DNA of 64,000 nucleotides. It comes from Symsagittifera roscoffensis. Its lineage: Eukaryota; Xenacoelomorpha; Acoela; Convolutidae. A model generated the notes under the pieces. The model ran no database searches. It was not told the origin of the DNA and saw only the letters and a list, made by a program, of their open reading frames with translations. The DNA lies in contig NC_087065.1 of NCBI RefSeq assembly GCF_963678635.1, positions 74,035,345 through 74,099,344 on the forward strand, in the 5' to 3' direction. Positions 21,747-33,102 of the stretch are shown here, one piece after another; the first letter of the stretch is position 1; every line of letters begins with the position of its first letter. The translations under genes and the position numbers were made by a program.

Positions 21747-22611
21747 TTGTCAAGATAAAACCTGATGAGATACGCGAAGAGTTAGTGAGTGTGGGCGACC
21801 TGGTACCTGATGATGAATGGCAGATCATCAACGACAGGAAAACTTTTTTACGGGAGGATTACTCGTTACCTGTTTCAAGAACAAGGGAGATGAAGAGCAA
21901 AGTATCCAGCAGGTCAACGTATCAGCGGAAAAACATGTGAAAACAAAAGACCCACTCTTCGGTTGGACAGCAACCGACCGGCCACTTGAGATACCACCAG
22001 ATAATTTAGACTCGGCATCATCGACGGGGACGTCGATATATATTTTTGTCCGGCAGTGGGGGTAGGACTTACCCACACCAAAAATTTGAAGAATAAAGAA
22101 GCTCAGGGAAGTGAGAGAGACCAACGGGTTGGAGTTGGATCAGGAGAAGAATGACCCTACCATAGGGCAAAATTTCAAGACAAAATTTGAAATACCCAAT
22201 GAATATTCAGAGAACATCCTGATCACGGACAGCGACTTCATCTTGTCAGACAGGACAAGCGCGATCTGCATAACGGCAGATATGAGCTTCAAATCGAGAC
22301 TAGAGGCCGACTTCAAGAGAGAGTATCAGAACGTGGAGTTTCTATTTAGGCAGAGACAGGGGCTGGGAGGAATGGCTGCGCTTCCTCCCTGAGTTTCACA
22401 AGTTCCGGGCAAACACCTGTGATTTTTGGTAACAAGGGTCAATGAAAGGAACACGATAGACCCCGATCACGTGATGGTCTCGATGCCGGACTATGACCCA
22501 AACAGGGGCAAGTTGAACCCTAGGGAACTGTACGCCATCCTACACGTGGTCTTTGCAGAAACGGAGATAACAGTACACATACACAAGAGGTACTACTTGA
22601 GTATCGCCTGA
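21743..22611 (+). pseudogene. Macro-domain-like module (element 2)
   Basis: Frames 22,111-22,392 and 22,426-22,611 together repeat the module of element 1: 'DFILSDRTSAICITADMSF', 'EADFKREYQNVEFLF', then 'FLVTRVNERNTIDPDHV', 'YDPNRGKLNPRELYAILHVV' and 'HKRYYLSIA'. Two stops interrupt it (22,390 and 22,421), and about 20 residues are missing before 'YDPNRG' compared with element 1. The 'YDPNRG' loop is conserved between the two copies although the rest differs, suggesting past constraint on this unusual loop. Confidence 0.55.
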
Positions 22612-23115
22612 GCTTCGAGCGGACATGGAGGTCTCGAGTTGAGTTGAAGGGGAGCACGAGTTAGGTATACGGTTGCGCGAGTCAGGTAGACGGATTTTAA
22701 TGTAATTGGCATGACAATTAAATCTTAGAGATTTAATGGTGCTAAAACATGAAAGGAATCTGCATGCTCTTAAAATCACTAATTGAATTATTTTAGCAAG
22801 CAATTGGTGGGATAATGTTTTAGATACAATATTGAGGGGGCTTAGGTTAGGTACAGAAATTCTCGGTCTAAAAACTGGCTTTTATTTTGGGATTGATTTG
22901 CAAAATTGAGTTGACGACCTAGCCACACTCATTTAAAAAAAAGAAAGAAGAACTTGAGCAAGTTCACTATCAGCAGCATCGAAGGGAAACATTTTTCAAG
23001 CATCAAGTGGGTGAAAGTTATTTCTCAAAATTTAACTGGTAAGGTATTTCTCAAGTTGGTTGACACGTGAGATCATCTGAAGAGAGTGACGATGGCGGAT
23101 CGTTTCTAGAAATCT
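22612..23115 (+). other. Non-coding spacer downstream of macro-like module
   Basis: A/T-rich with stops in all frames; the equivalent of 6,029-6,404 in element 1. It separates pol from the extra coding region, so the extra proteins may be made from a separate or spliced RNA. No specific signal found. Confidence 0.4.
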
Positions 23116-23975
23116 ATGCCTGCAGCGCTCAAGAGACCTACGCTCGACGAAGTATACAAACGCTTGAGAGATCTTGACTATACCCAAGTCGATGAGGGGT
23201 CGGCGGTGACGTTGAACGTCATTCTACAGTTAGAGGCGCAGGGTGAATGTAGGAAATCAGCGACAGAAGCCGTCTTGATGGTGGCTACACTTCGGAGGGG
23301 ATATCCAATCAAGAGCAGACCAGATGGTTATCCTGGAACATGGATAGAGGCGTGAGGGGATTTGACTTGGCAAGAAATCCGGGCTTGACCAATAACACGG
23401 AATATGGCGCGGGAGAGTTACCACTCCCCACCAGACCGCCAGCGGGATTCGCTGCCAAATCCACGAGCAGGCCATTGTCTATGTTACGGTCTCATCAGAC
23501 AGAGGATACGTAGCCGGACCTCAGTAGCTTAGAAAGGGAACTAGAGAGGGCACAGAGGGAACGAGACAAGGCGAACCTTGACAGGGATGGTGCGAAGCTC
23601 GAGAGGGACCAGGCAAGCCTGGAAAGTGATCAAGTGATCCTCGAGAGGGATCAGGCGAGGCGTGATCTCAACATGATCAGGGCGGAATACCAGCTGGAGC
23701 AGAAGGTCCGCGAGAACGAGGCGAACTGTGAGCAGCTGAAGTCAGAGATGGAGAAGATTCAGAGGAGACAACGAGAGTTCGCTAGGCAGAAAGAAAAGAG
23801 GACGAGGACGACGGAACCAGCCGCCACAGGATCGAGACCAGAGTCACGAATGGAGATGGATGAGGTTGCTCGGCCCAGTAGTCGATTCAATTTAGACCGA
23901 GCAGCCCAGGAGCACATAAACGAGGGACTAGAGGTGTCAATACCACACGAGCCGGTGCCCTCTGACACATTCTAG
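23116..23975 (+). pseudogene. Extra region: N-terminal domain and long coiled coil
   Basis: The 79-codon frame 23,116-23,355 matches the N-terminus of the 6,405 ORF of element 1. After a frameshift, 23,520-23,800 encodes repeated 'LERDQA' type heptads ('LERELERAQRERDKANLDRD'), a long charged coiled coil, followed to 23,975 by a Ser/Arg/Pro-rich stretch. Probably one protein that continues into the SGNH-like segment. Function unknown. Confidence 0.55.
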
Positions 23976-23989
23976 ATACGCAACCAATA

Positions 23990-24886
23990 CGGCCATTGAG
24001 GGAGGTCACGCTCCCGGGATATACTCCTAGTTCAACCCCAAGCAGTAGCCAAATTGGCTCGAGTTCATCACGTCTCAGGGAGCTACATGATAGGTTACAG
24101 TCGAGAACCCGTGACGATTTGATGAGAGAAGAGCGACCTCCTACTTGGAGGGACCATCCAGTCAGGAGTGTGATAATCGCGAGCTACAAGAAGAATACGG
24201 ATGGCGCATATCACAGGAACAACCGAATGGACTGGACGACAGCACAACGGGCAAGGAGGGACTGCTTCTATGACCGGGCCTGTGCTGAGTACTTCACTCA
24301 GCCAAGAACACCGGAGGGTGCGGTTCACCTGATCATAGGGGACAGCTTAATACGGGTACTGATGCGAATCCAGTCACACTGGCAGGTTGGAGTCTTGAGT
24401 TTTTCTGGAGCTGCGACGCCGCAGATTTGGCGTCCTTGGAGATGTTGGACATGGTGAAGATGTACACGCTCACTTTGATGATGGGGACCAATGACGTTCC
24501 AGGGAAGAGTCAAGGAAGGTGATAAGGATGCACGAGAAAATGAGTTGCATTCTTGAGGAGCTGAGAATTTATCTAGATCCCGCGATACTCATCATATGTA
24601 CCTATCCGTACAACATGAAGTTTGACCATCACGCGAGAGAGATGAATGAGAAGGTGCGCAATATTAACGAAGTAATCAGACAGATTCATCAAAGAAGCGT
24701 GCTCCCCGTGAGATTACTAGATGTGGCCGACCTGATGGAACGCTCCCTTCCGGACGATGCATCCATTTTGATAGGCCCAGGGGCCCAGAGTGGCTGAATG
24801 GTGTCTTCCAGAGGCACAGAAACTTGCTAGAATCGGACATGCTGGAAACGGCCCAGTTTACCTTTGGTCCAACCCGATACCTCATT
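23990..24886 (+). pseudogene. SGNH/GDSL-hydrolase-like segment 1
   Basis: Frame 23,996-24,457 reads 'GAVHLIIGDSLIRVLMRIQ' (block I, the nucleophile Ser of GDS) and 'VGVLSFSGAATPQIW' (block II Gly region). After a frameshift near 24,440, 'LTLMMGTNDVPGKS' gives the G-x-N-D of block III (24,484-24,495), and 24,519-24,797 continues with 'ILIICTYPYNMKFDHHAREM'. The closing Asp-x-x-His block is not clear. SGNH domains hydrolyse esters or polysaccharide acetyl groups and are known in CR1-type LINE ORF1 proteins; in an LTR element this is unusual. No search was run. Confidence 0.55.
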
Positions 24887-25023
24887 TCTTTGCCACTAGA
24901 CCACTATCTAGCCGCCTAGGAGCGAGAGTCGACTCCAAAGACAGCTCAAGGAGCAGCCGGACCAGACAACCGGGATTCACATCGATGGAAGCCGAAGAGG
25001 CGGAGTCATCCACGCCCTAAAGT

Positions 25024-25310
25024 TTGGTGGTGGATGTGGACAACAAGAGGGTGGAGAAACCGGCAGAGGCGAGCAAAAAAATATCTAGAGAGGGTAAAAG
25101 AATTGGATTTGGAGGATTTGGAATGCAGGCAGGAATTGGCAGAGGTCCTGGGACTCAAGAACGTGTCACACGAGGACTTGAGTCGACAACACTCTGTGGA
25201 CTGGTTGAAGGCTCACGAGGCGCATTTCTCAAGAGCGAGGACAATGGAGACAGCAGACTTGACTGGGATCCCTCTGAAGGAAGTCGATAATGGGACCAAT
25301 CAACTATAAG
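25024..25310 (+). pseudogene. Extra region: charged linker
   Basis: Two overlapping open frames; the better one (25,034-25,309) encodes a Glu/Lys-rich helical stretch ('YLERVKELDLEDLECRQELA'). No domain recognised. It joins the two SGNH-like segments. Confidence 0.4.
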
Positions 25311-26290
25311 CCACTTAAGCAATTGGGGAGTCCGGGACTCATAGTGGAACCTCCCAAACATCAAACAAGCATAGACCGCTTCAGGGTGGCAACTCCCGCA
25401 CAGTTGAGAGTGGTGGAGAAGCTGCTTGAGCTGAAAGACATGGGGCTCCCAGATGCCGCATACGAGGGTTCGAAGCTAGCCGATGATCCGAGATATGGTA
25501 AACCCTGCAGAAGCTCACAGTTGGCCAAGATGTTTGCAGTATATGATCGATCGGTTTCAGGAGCTGCAAGGGTAATCATTGTGGCGGGTTCGGATTTCGA
25601 GGGGACAACCCCGAAGCTATTTTGGCCAGAAACCTTAGTGTATTTGCTGTCCGGTGCGGAGTTGAATCAGATGCAGTCCCTGGTGGTGGCGATCAAGTCG
25701 GAGATGCCTTGCGAGCCAAAACTGCTGCTATTTACAGGAATGAACGACCACTTGCATGCGGCAGGGCTTCTGGAGCACCTGGAGGGCGAGGCACAAACGC
25801 CCAAGAAGATCTGGGAAGCGATCCAGACATTGTTCGCCGCGATGATTGAGGTTCAGGAATCTGTGGTTTCTCGATTCGTACCCACGACAAGAGTGGCATT
25901 TACGACGTCACCGGGCTACGCGAGTATGTCGCCTGCTTTGCAGTTAGTGTTGCTATATTGATCTTGATAGCGAAAGCGAACGCGTGGCGGGTACCGATGG
26001 AAGCCCCCAATCGCAGGCTGCAGTCAAACAGCTTAAGACTTCTCAAGTTGGAGTTGGCAGCGGCATGGGCGGATGTGTCTCATGCCTTAAGAGGATTCTA
26101 CGAATTGGCGGACGTTCTCATTGTACTGGATGAGGTTCTCTTACTTGAAATTTCGAATCTCGCTCGGCAATTGAAATTCAATCCGGAGATAAGGGACAAT
26201 CACTCGATAAAAATCCAGCCTGTGGTTTCGAAGCATGGATCTGGCGATCACGAGTTCCACCAGCAAGGCGAGGGGACCGAGTAATGAAAA
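25290..26290 (+). pseudogene. SGNH-like segment 2 (divergent)
   Basis: The 223-codon frame 25,290-25,961 has 'ARVIIVAGSDFEGTTPKLFW' (residues ~94-112) and 'PKLLLFTGMNDHLHAAGLLE' (~143-162). The order hydrophobic strand-GSD-...-hydrophobic strand-G-x-ND-H follows SGNH blocks I and III with GSD in place of GDS. Coding similarity continues after 25,961 in another frame to ~26,280 ('LARQLKFNPEIRD'). I recognise this protein type as recurring in Caenorhabditis repeat-derived predictions, but no function has been assigned that I know of. Confidence 0.45.
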
Positions 26291-26970
26291 GGAGAACGTG
26301 GCTGCGGCCGAAACAGTTGGAACCGATGGAAAACCGTCTAACGCAAGAGAGAGGCAGGTGGCCGTTTCTGACCCCAAGGCTTGAGGATGCCACGGATAAG
26401 ACGCGGGAGAATGCCCCACCTCTCTTCAAGCAGATATGGAAACTTCTTGAGGGGCAGCTAGAAGTGGCAGAAAGCAAAGATATGACGGTGGGAAGATTTG
26501 TCACAGCGGCAAATGAAGTCATGGTTGGGGGATTGTGTAGGGAACACGGGAAGGGTGAACTGAAGACTAGGAAGAATCACGAGATCTTGAGATTCTTGAG
26601 CCGTTGTTGGGAGAAGAGGTACATGGCCAGAGTGTTCTATGCGAAGGATGCAATCTTCGAAGCGTTCGTGCAGGAATTGTTGAACATGCCCATAAATTTT
26701 TTGCTGGCCCTGTACTTGGTCTACCCCAGGAATCTGTTCAACATGGGTCCGGCCTACATGTTCACTACGGGTGTGGAGACACTCCGAATTGATGGATATT
26801 TAACGCTAGTGCTCTTGACCCATGGGGAACTGACGGCGTTTCGTCGATTGATGAAATATGGAGAACTTCTGTCGATGGGGAAGTCTCACCCAAGCGCGGA
26901 AACTTACTCGTATAAGTGCACGCCAGGGCTGAAGACGTTGTTGGTGGAGTATCTCTTGATGCAAAGTTGA
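26284..26970 (+). pseudogene. Extra region: unknown domain
   Basis: 228 codons open from an ATG. The first ~100 residues are charged and helical; the second half is mixed and contains a hydrophobic stretch 'INFLLALYLVYPRNLF' too short and isolated to be called a membrane segment. No family recognised. In line with neighbours it is probably a piece of one long polyprotein, since the gap to the next frame is only a few bases. Confidence 0.4.
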
Positions 26971-26973
26971 TAC

Positions 26974-28322
26974 TTGACAGGCGAAGAAAGGAATTCCAAT
27001 ACGAAAGAAGAGTTGAAGGAGGCGAATGGAGGCATGACTCTCTTGACTGATCTGTGTCTGGCCATGAGATCTGAAACACTAGGGATGATCAGGGGGCTTG
27101 GCGAGGCCTTGACCTGCATCTATGGACCGGCGGTAACATACACTTTTCGTGATCCGCTCGTGGCGGCATACCGGAACTCAGTGGTGCACGTGAGCTTGAT
27201 AAGTGTGCTAGATGGGACAGCGCTGAGCTGGTGCAGACAGGAAGAACTGAGGGCACGGATAAGCGACACGGTGCTCTTCGGGAAGGTGAAGGATCCAGAG
27301 TTAATGGTGTTCAACATCCGGGGACAATTGCAGTGCAGAATGGGGGGAAACGTCAGGGTCCCAATGAGGCCTACTCCAAGTTCTGGAATTTGAATCCCCT
27401 AGCAGCGGACAAGCAAGAAATTTTGAGAATCCCGGCGTGGAAGGGGAGTTTTGACCTGGTAAAGAAAGAGTTGGAGCTGATACTTGAGCGAGAAGTTTTG
27501 CCCACCACTGTCCCTGAGTTCCCGATGATCAGAAGAATGATCCTGGGGATGAATAGCTCGCTGGTGGTCCCATCCCTACACGCGAGAGCCACGGTGGAGA
27601 AACAGCAGAAGGAGTTCACGGACGGTTGGGATCCCTTGTTTAATGGATACTCGGCCGTAGTTTATTTCCACACGTGTGACATCAAAATAAATTCGTGGAC
27701 GACACAAGCAAAAAAGATGAGAGGCTCAATACCCTCGAAGTTCGAGGTTCGGGATCCCTTGAGGACGCTCGATCAGGCTAGGCTGGAGAATATGCTGCCG
27801 ATTTGGGATGATGGAAGAATGATTGTGGAGGAGGGACACATTGCTCTCAAAGATGAGATGAAGTTCGCCACGAGGAAATATCAAGCGCCCTACGGATTGG
27901 AGCAGCTAGAAATGAAGCAAGAGGAGAAGGAGCTTGATGCGGCAGGCCCCTTATATGTAGCCCTCACGGAACACAAGAAGCTGGACCCAGCAACACCTTC
28001 ACCCCTATCGGTGAGCACCCCTGGAGACAAGAGAAGAGGTCCCGTGGAGAATAGGTTCAGAGATTCACTTGAGAAAGAACGAGCTGAATCAGAAGAAGGG
28101 GAGAGTATGGATGAGACTCTCAGTGAAGCGGGAGAAGAAATGGAGGTGGGGAATACGCCAGAGCAGAACCCAGCTGAAAAGGATTTCACCACACAGGAGC
28201 TGCTGCAGGACTTGAGTGGAAATGACTGGGCGAACAAGGCCACACTACCCCTGAGGTCACCTCGCAAAAATCTGGAATTACCTTTGACGAGTGAGACTTC
28301 GTACATGGGAATGAAGCTCTAG
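26974..28322 (+). pseudogene. Extra region: unknown domain with acidic tail
   Basis: Frames 26,974-27,393 and 27,231-28,322 overlap; the real path appears to switch near 27,300-27,390. The longer frame (363 codons) has a folded-looking centre ('ILRIPAWKGSFDLVKKELEL', 'GYSAVVYFHTCDIKINSW') and a highly acidic C-terminus ('ESMDETLSEAGEEMEVGN'). The last ~350 bases are duplicated at 34,370-34,720. No family recognised. Confidence 0.45.
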
Positions 28323-29200
28323 AGCGCTGAAGAAAGCAAGAGCAACGCTTTTGAAGGCAACAAATGGATGTTCCTGAACACTCTAGATGAGAAAGCGTGG
28401 CGAGAGTTCTTGAGCGAGTTTAACCAAAAAGTGAAGAGCGAGACTACGCTGGAGGACTTCAAAGAGGAGTTGTGAGACATGGTGGTGAAGTTCGGGGAAC
28501 CTGTCTCTATGGGTACCGGACTGGACGAAAAAGCGAGAGAGGAGCTACTGAGCAAAATGATCAAGCTGAGGGAAAATTACCAAAGATGACGCATGTAAAG
28601 ACAGCTCTACTGTGAACAAAAAAAACTGATGATAAAGTGATTAAGGTTGAAAGGGATGATAAGAATAGGACTAGTAATATGATTAAAGATATTAATATTC
28701 TTAAGACTCGAGAAGGGGGAGGCAAGATTTGGAAAGGCTGGACCGGAACAAAGAAGTCGAATCAGTGATGATACTGGCAACGCCCCCAAGTAAAGGGATA
28801 AGGTCTCGGAAGAGGAGAAGAGATACAGAAGAGTAGAGTAGTCCCTCGGCGGACGCAGTCTCTGAAAAGAATCTGAAGGAGACGACTCCCATGATTTTAG
28901 CGCGATGGAAGACAGTGGCTTACAAGGGCAGCTCCGCACCAAGGAAGCTGGCCGAGTTGATGAAAGGAATTGAAGTCTGGACGAGCTCGGCAACTGAGGA
29001 AGACTACCAACCTCAGAAGGCAAACACTAAAAGGGGTTTGATGAGTGGACAAACGTGGGAAGTGGACGTTGGCAAAGAATGGCTCTCGACCGAATACCAG
29101 GCTACTGGGAAGCAAGTAGCTAGCGATCCTCTCGAGAGAATTGCGACGAGGAATACCGCTCAACCTTGGTGGGTGGCTCTGGGGACCATGTAGGAACTGG
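28323..29200 (+). pseudogene. Extra region: decayed coding sequence
   Basis: Short frames only; coding-like text continues past the TAG at 28,319 ('FLNTLDEKAWREFLSEFNQK') and again at 28,891-29,193 ('KLAELMKGIEVWTSSATEED'). Lys/Glu-rich. No domain recognised. Confidence 0.35.
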
Positions 29201-29229
29201 AAGATTGCCTGAAGAAACTCGATCGTGGA

Positions 29230-29968
29230 GTGTCCCGCAAGCGTCGTAATTGTTCTACCCAACAACAAGCCGAGATTAACAAGTTAGAGTTGGGGAACCA
29301 GCTGAAACGAACTTGGCAAAATCTGCAGCGGGAATACTTCGAAGAGCCGATGAGAACACCCTCGTCCGCGTTGCCATTGATAGCAAATCCTTTCGTCAGG
29401 ATGGCAGGACAACTGATGTTCGCATGGAGCCTGGTGGGAATAGAACTAGAGGTGTTGACTTCACACGATAATTTAAAGCTGGGCAGCAGTAGTCTAGAGG
29501 TTTATCAAATGCTGGTGCAGCATATAGCCAGAGATAATTACGGTTTGAGTCTAGCGAGGAGAAAAGATGCCACTTGTTTCTTGAGGTGGATAATGTCGGT
29601 GATGAGCGACAGCACCGTCTGAACGTGTCATCAAAGGCGACGGAAGAAAAACTATGGAAAGGAGAATCTCCACGGTCATCCTGAATGTGTACCAAAGTAC
29701 TGGAATCGAAATGGAAGATGGCTCCAGGCAGTTTCTAGAGAGTCACGGGAAACTTGGCGAAATACGGAGATTTTACAGCAAGAAGTTCGAAGAGGGGCAT
29801 GACATGCATCGTAAATTAGCCCTAGCTGGAGACTATTCGAAACCCAACAAACGGGGGCAATATCAAAATATGTCTGGAGTAATGGGGATAGTATACAACC
29901 CTTTCGTGGATTCAGAGGCCGGGAATACCTACACGAATTTTGAAGTTTTGGACAGAGAAGATAATTGA
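29230..29968 (+). pseudogene. Extra region: unknown, two frames
   Basis: 29,230-29,622 (130 codons, 'NQLKRTWQNLQREYFEEPMR') and 29,654-29,968 (104 codons, 'LGEIRRFYSKKFEEGHDMHR'). Probably one helical domain broken by a stop at 29,620. No known family. Confidence 0.4.
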
Positions 29969-30012
29969 AATTGACCCTGTGGAAAGGGAAAGGCCGAGCC
30001 TAGGCCTGACAC

Positions 30013-30910
30013 TTGAGAAGATGCCAGAACAAGAGGGTAGAACTGATGATGGGAAATGGAAACGGCATGCTGATCACGAATCTGGGGACGGTTTGGAAGT
30101 TGCTGAGGCCTTCTTGGTGCCCACATCCCCATGCGAGCCTGATAGAAGAAGTCACGGAGCGAGTGAGACTGTCGCCGACGAAGGATGGAGACTCGGGAAC
30201 TCTGAATGTGATACACAAGCTGATCCTACCCCATAGTAAGGAGTCGGAAGAAACCATGAACAAGCTAGAGAGGTCAACGAAGAAGATGGAACCCGGTAGT
30301 TGTCTCTATCTGACGTCTGGAAGTGGAGAACATTCTTGCGATGGACGGTCATGTGACAGGATACAGTCTTATCAGAAAGAAGATCTAGCCACTTGGTTTG
30401 GCGACATCACAGAGAAAGAGAAGGGTGAAGTAACGATAGTGGCTGAGTGTTACACGAACACTACTCTAAATATAGCAATTGCGTTGGGGTTCTAATCAAG
30501 GATGTGCAGTTTGCAGTCGTTGGAGATGCTGGAGTCCGAGCACCACTTGGTGACAGCGTTGAGGGTGGAGTCATGGCCTTGAGCGCTGCAAATAACCCGG
30601 AAGCACATCAGAGGGTGGAAGATTGGTCTGGAGGCGGAAATGGGGTTTCCCGTGAGTGAAGCTTACAGTTTGCCAGTGAACGCGAAGTCCCTAGTGGGAT
30701 CAGTCATGGCCAACCTGTGTGGAAGCTACTATCCACTACTATCCACTACACTGGCTCGAATGTCGCATCACTCGCACAGACTGTTGATGAAGATCCTGGG
30801 GACTGTACCGGGGGAGCAAAGAGATAACTTGAGTGAGATCTGGGGAGAAGAACTTTTGAGTCTGGAAGTGAGAACACGAGTGACTTCGAGAGACAGAGCA
30901 GGATCGGGAA
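30013..30910 (+). pseudogene. Extra region: unknown, Gly/Ser-rich
   Basis: Main frame 30,013-30,495 ('MEPGSCLYLTSGSGEHSCDG') followed out of frame by 'DVQFAVVGDAGVRAPLGDSV' and 30,640-30,918. The alternation of short hydrophobic strands with Gly-rich turns suggests an alpha/beta enzyme fold, but no catalytic motif is secure. Confidence 0.35.
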
Positions 30911-30914
30911 GCCG

Positions 30915-31346
30915 ATGAACAGTACTCCAGCCCTGGAGGAGAATGATGTGATGCACGAAAAAATGATTGAGCTGGAACCTCTGCTTGAAGCTTCGAGAGA
31001 ACGCAACCTTCGGAGTATAAACCTCACACATGGGGAAAGCCCGTGCCACTGTCTGGCACAAACGGTTTGGTATCTGGAGCATTCAAATCTCTGCTTGATA
31101 TGGGACGTGGAAGAAGTTAGGTCAATCGGATTACCCGATCATCGGCAGAAGGTGACCCTACTGGTAGTGAGTTCAATGCTGGCGTTGCGATGGATTGAAG
31201 AAAATGTGACGAAATATCGAGAATCGAAGGCACCGACAGCGGAATCGATTCACGCCATTGATTACAACAGGAGGCTTGAGTTGATTGAGACTGCGTGCAA
31301 ATTATTCGCTATACCAATGGATGTCAGCACGTCTGGTGCCGCATAA
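30915..31346 (+). pseudogene. Extra region: unknown helical domain
   Basis: 143 codons: 'MIELEPLLEASRERNLRSIN', then 'VTLLVVSSMLALRWIEENVT' and 'RRLELIETACKLFAIPMDV'. Helical in character; no family recognised. Followed without long gap by the conserved terminal ORF. Confidence 0.4.
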
Positions 31347-31819
31347 GATTCTTCCCGTGGTTTCGAGCGACATTGACGTCTTGGTTATACGCGGTGACGA
31401 AGGATCACATGAAGAAGCATCAGAAAGAATATTGACCGTTCCTGGCTGAGATAGGGCCGGAAGCCTTCAAAAGACCCTTGCTGACCCATCGTAATGCAAT
31501 CACAACGGGTTGGAAAAGAGTTGGTAGGGTGTCTTGAGATAACACCAAGGCGAGGGAGTCAAAATTGGAAAAGGACTTAGCGAATAACGTGAGTTTGAGC
31601 CTATACTCTTTTTGCCTGAACAGGGAATCTAAAGTGAAGGGTTTACCGAACCAGGCAAAGAGATTGCAAGAGCATTGGGAGTGGATGCGATCCTACGAAC
31701 AACTGAAGGCTTGGGAAGAGATCGTGATCAGCTCCGACGATGAGGAAGCGCTGCTGAGGCAGATCACAATGTCGAATGCATCAGGGCCTAGCACCTCAAG
31801 GGCGAGGGGCATGAAGTGA
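31347..31819 (+). pseudogene. Terminal ORF of element 2, shared with element 1
   Basis: Out-of-frame 'THRNAITTGWKRVGRVS' near 31,485 and the 84-codon frame 31,565-31,819 ('LANNVSLSLYSFCLNRESKV', acidic end 'ISSDDEEALLRQI') match 7,078-7,386 of element 1 in order and content. This shared C-terminus shows that the extra region belongs to the element. Confidence 0.6.
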
Positions 31820-32243
31820 GCAGGAAGCTCAGTGTCGGTTTCTTGAATCTTAAGAGGGAAAGAAAAGGGGGCTTGAGTGTGAACTCGGATAAAACCTGAG
31901 GTCACAGAAAAGAAAATTTAATGAACCTAAGTATTGTTATTAATATGCTATTTCTATTATATGAATCAAAAGGCTGCATGACTTTTTTTTGATTGGTTAA
32001 GACAAAGTAAATTTTAATCATTTGCTTGAAAAGCGGAAATTTAGAGTGCAGGTTTATGCATATTTTGATTGCTGTTTAGCGATAATGTGACAATTCTGCA
32101 TGGTTGTGAATTTTGGGGTGTAGATAAAGTTAAATCTGCTGCAAACTTCTGTAAATGAGCACTGGCACTGTATCTTGAGCAACACTCAACATTGTGGTGG
32201 CTCACTGGCAGACGGCGAAACGCGATGAGGACATCGATCTTGA
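31820..32243 (+). other. 3' non-coding region of element 2
   Basis: A/T-rich, no ORF; ends at the polypurine tract. Confidence 0.5.
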
Positions 32244-32253
32244 GTCCGGGGAG
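32244..32253 (+). promoter_or_regulatory. Polypurine tract of element 2
   Basis: gtccggggag followed by TA and the TGTG start of the 3' LTR, identical in layout to 8,211-8,220 of element 1. Confidence 0.65.
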
Positions 32254-32255
32254 TA

Positions 32256-33102
32256 TGTGCCAGTTGGTCCTATTTGGAAGTTTGACCATGAGCAACGCAA
32301 GAAACATGATTTTGGGGTGAAATGAAATTTTTCAAAAATTCGAATTGGACATGTCATGCTCGAGTTTCTCGCGACAACTGAAAATATCAGAAATATAATA
32401 TCAGAAGAAGCGATTTACAATCGCGGAAAAGTAGTCAAAAAAAGCAGCGGGAAATTGCTATTCGCAATTTCAAGACATAAGAATAGACGAGAGTAGAGCT
32501 GTCTTATTCGAAACAGAGGACAGAACGATCGCAAGTAAAGAAGAAATCAATTAGAAGTGGACCAGAGTGAACCTTCGGTGCAAAGGTGGACTACCGAAAT
32601 CTGCCAATGGCCCAGCCCCAAATCTCATTTCTCAAGCTGGAATTTTTTAAATTAAAATTACTCGAGTGAAACGTAATTCCTCAGTTATTCTAGAGTTACT
32701 GGTTAATTTAGTTACTCCGTTTCTAGAGTGTGCCGGTATGTGAGTACCCAATTTAAATTTCTTGAGTGTGCTTTATATTGTTATGTTGAGGTAAGGAGAG
32801 TTTTAGGTGGATCCATCTGAAATGGATCAATGTTCCACTGTCTAATAGAAAGTAACTATACAGATTGTAACGACCCTGTTTTTAACGGCGTTCGCTTGTT
32901 TTAGGTATTTTGAGACTTAAGTATGGGGAAGTTTTTATTTTCTAGAGTGGGGGATTATTTTGGTAGTGGCCTCTAAGCTGTAACAAAAGTTTTAGTCTCA
33001 TGTCGCAAGTGAACCAAAATGGCTCCAACCGTTTGAAGTAGAAAAACACAAGAGACAGTGTCCCTGACTCTTGAGCCAATGGTTAAGTAGGCGACTGCTA
33101 CA
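32256..33102 (+). repeat. 3' LTR of element 2
   Basis: 847 bp, TGTGCCAG...CTGCTACA. Aligns along its length with 10,056-10,954 with many substitutions and small deletions, consistent with an old insertion. Its last ~350 bp are copied at 34,829-35,179. Confidence 0.8.

Larger units (their letters stand above)
10056..33102 (+). mobile_element. Element 2: giant (~23 kb) Ty3/gypsy-type LTR retrotransposon
   Basis: Bounded by two LTRs that begin TGTGCCAG and end TTACA/CTACA, roughly 88-90% alike by eye. Flanks share only 'caa' on both sides, and the nested LTR at 16,103 is likewise flanked by 'cga' twice, so the target duplication may be 3 bp or may have decayed. Inside are a leader, gag, protease, RT, RNase H, integrase, a macro-like module and ~9 kb of further coding sequence, then a polypurine tract. 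Typical Ty3/gypsy elements are 5-10 kb. Many stops and LTR divergence mark it as old. The pairing of these two LTRs is inferred from order and orientation. Confidence 0.7.

Noticed and set aside
26604-27000. Envelope-like transmembrane protein in the extra region
   Set aside because: I looked for signal peptides, Cys-rich ectodomains and a C-terminal membrane anchor downstream of pol in both elements and found none; the single hydrophobic stretch is too short.
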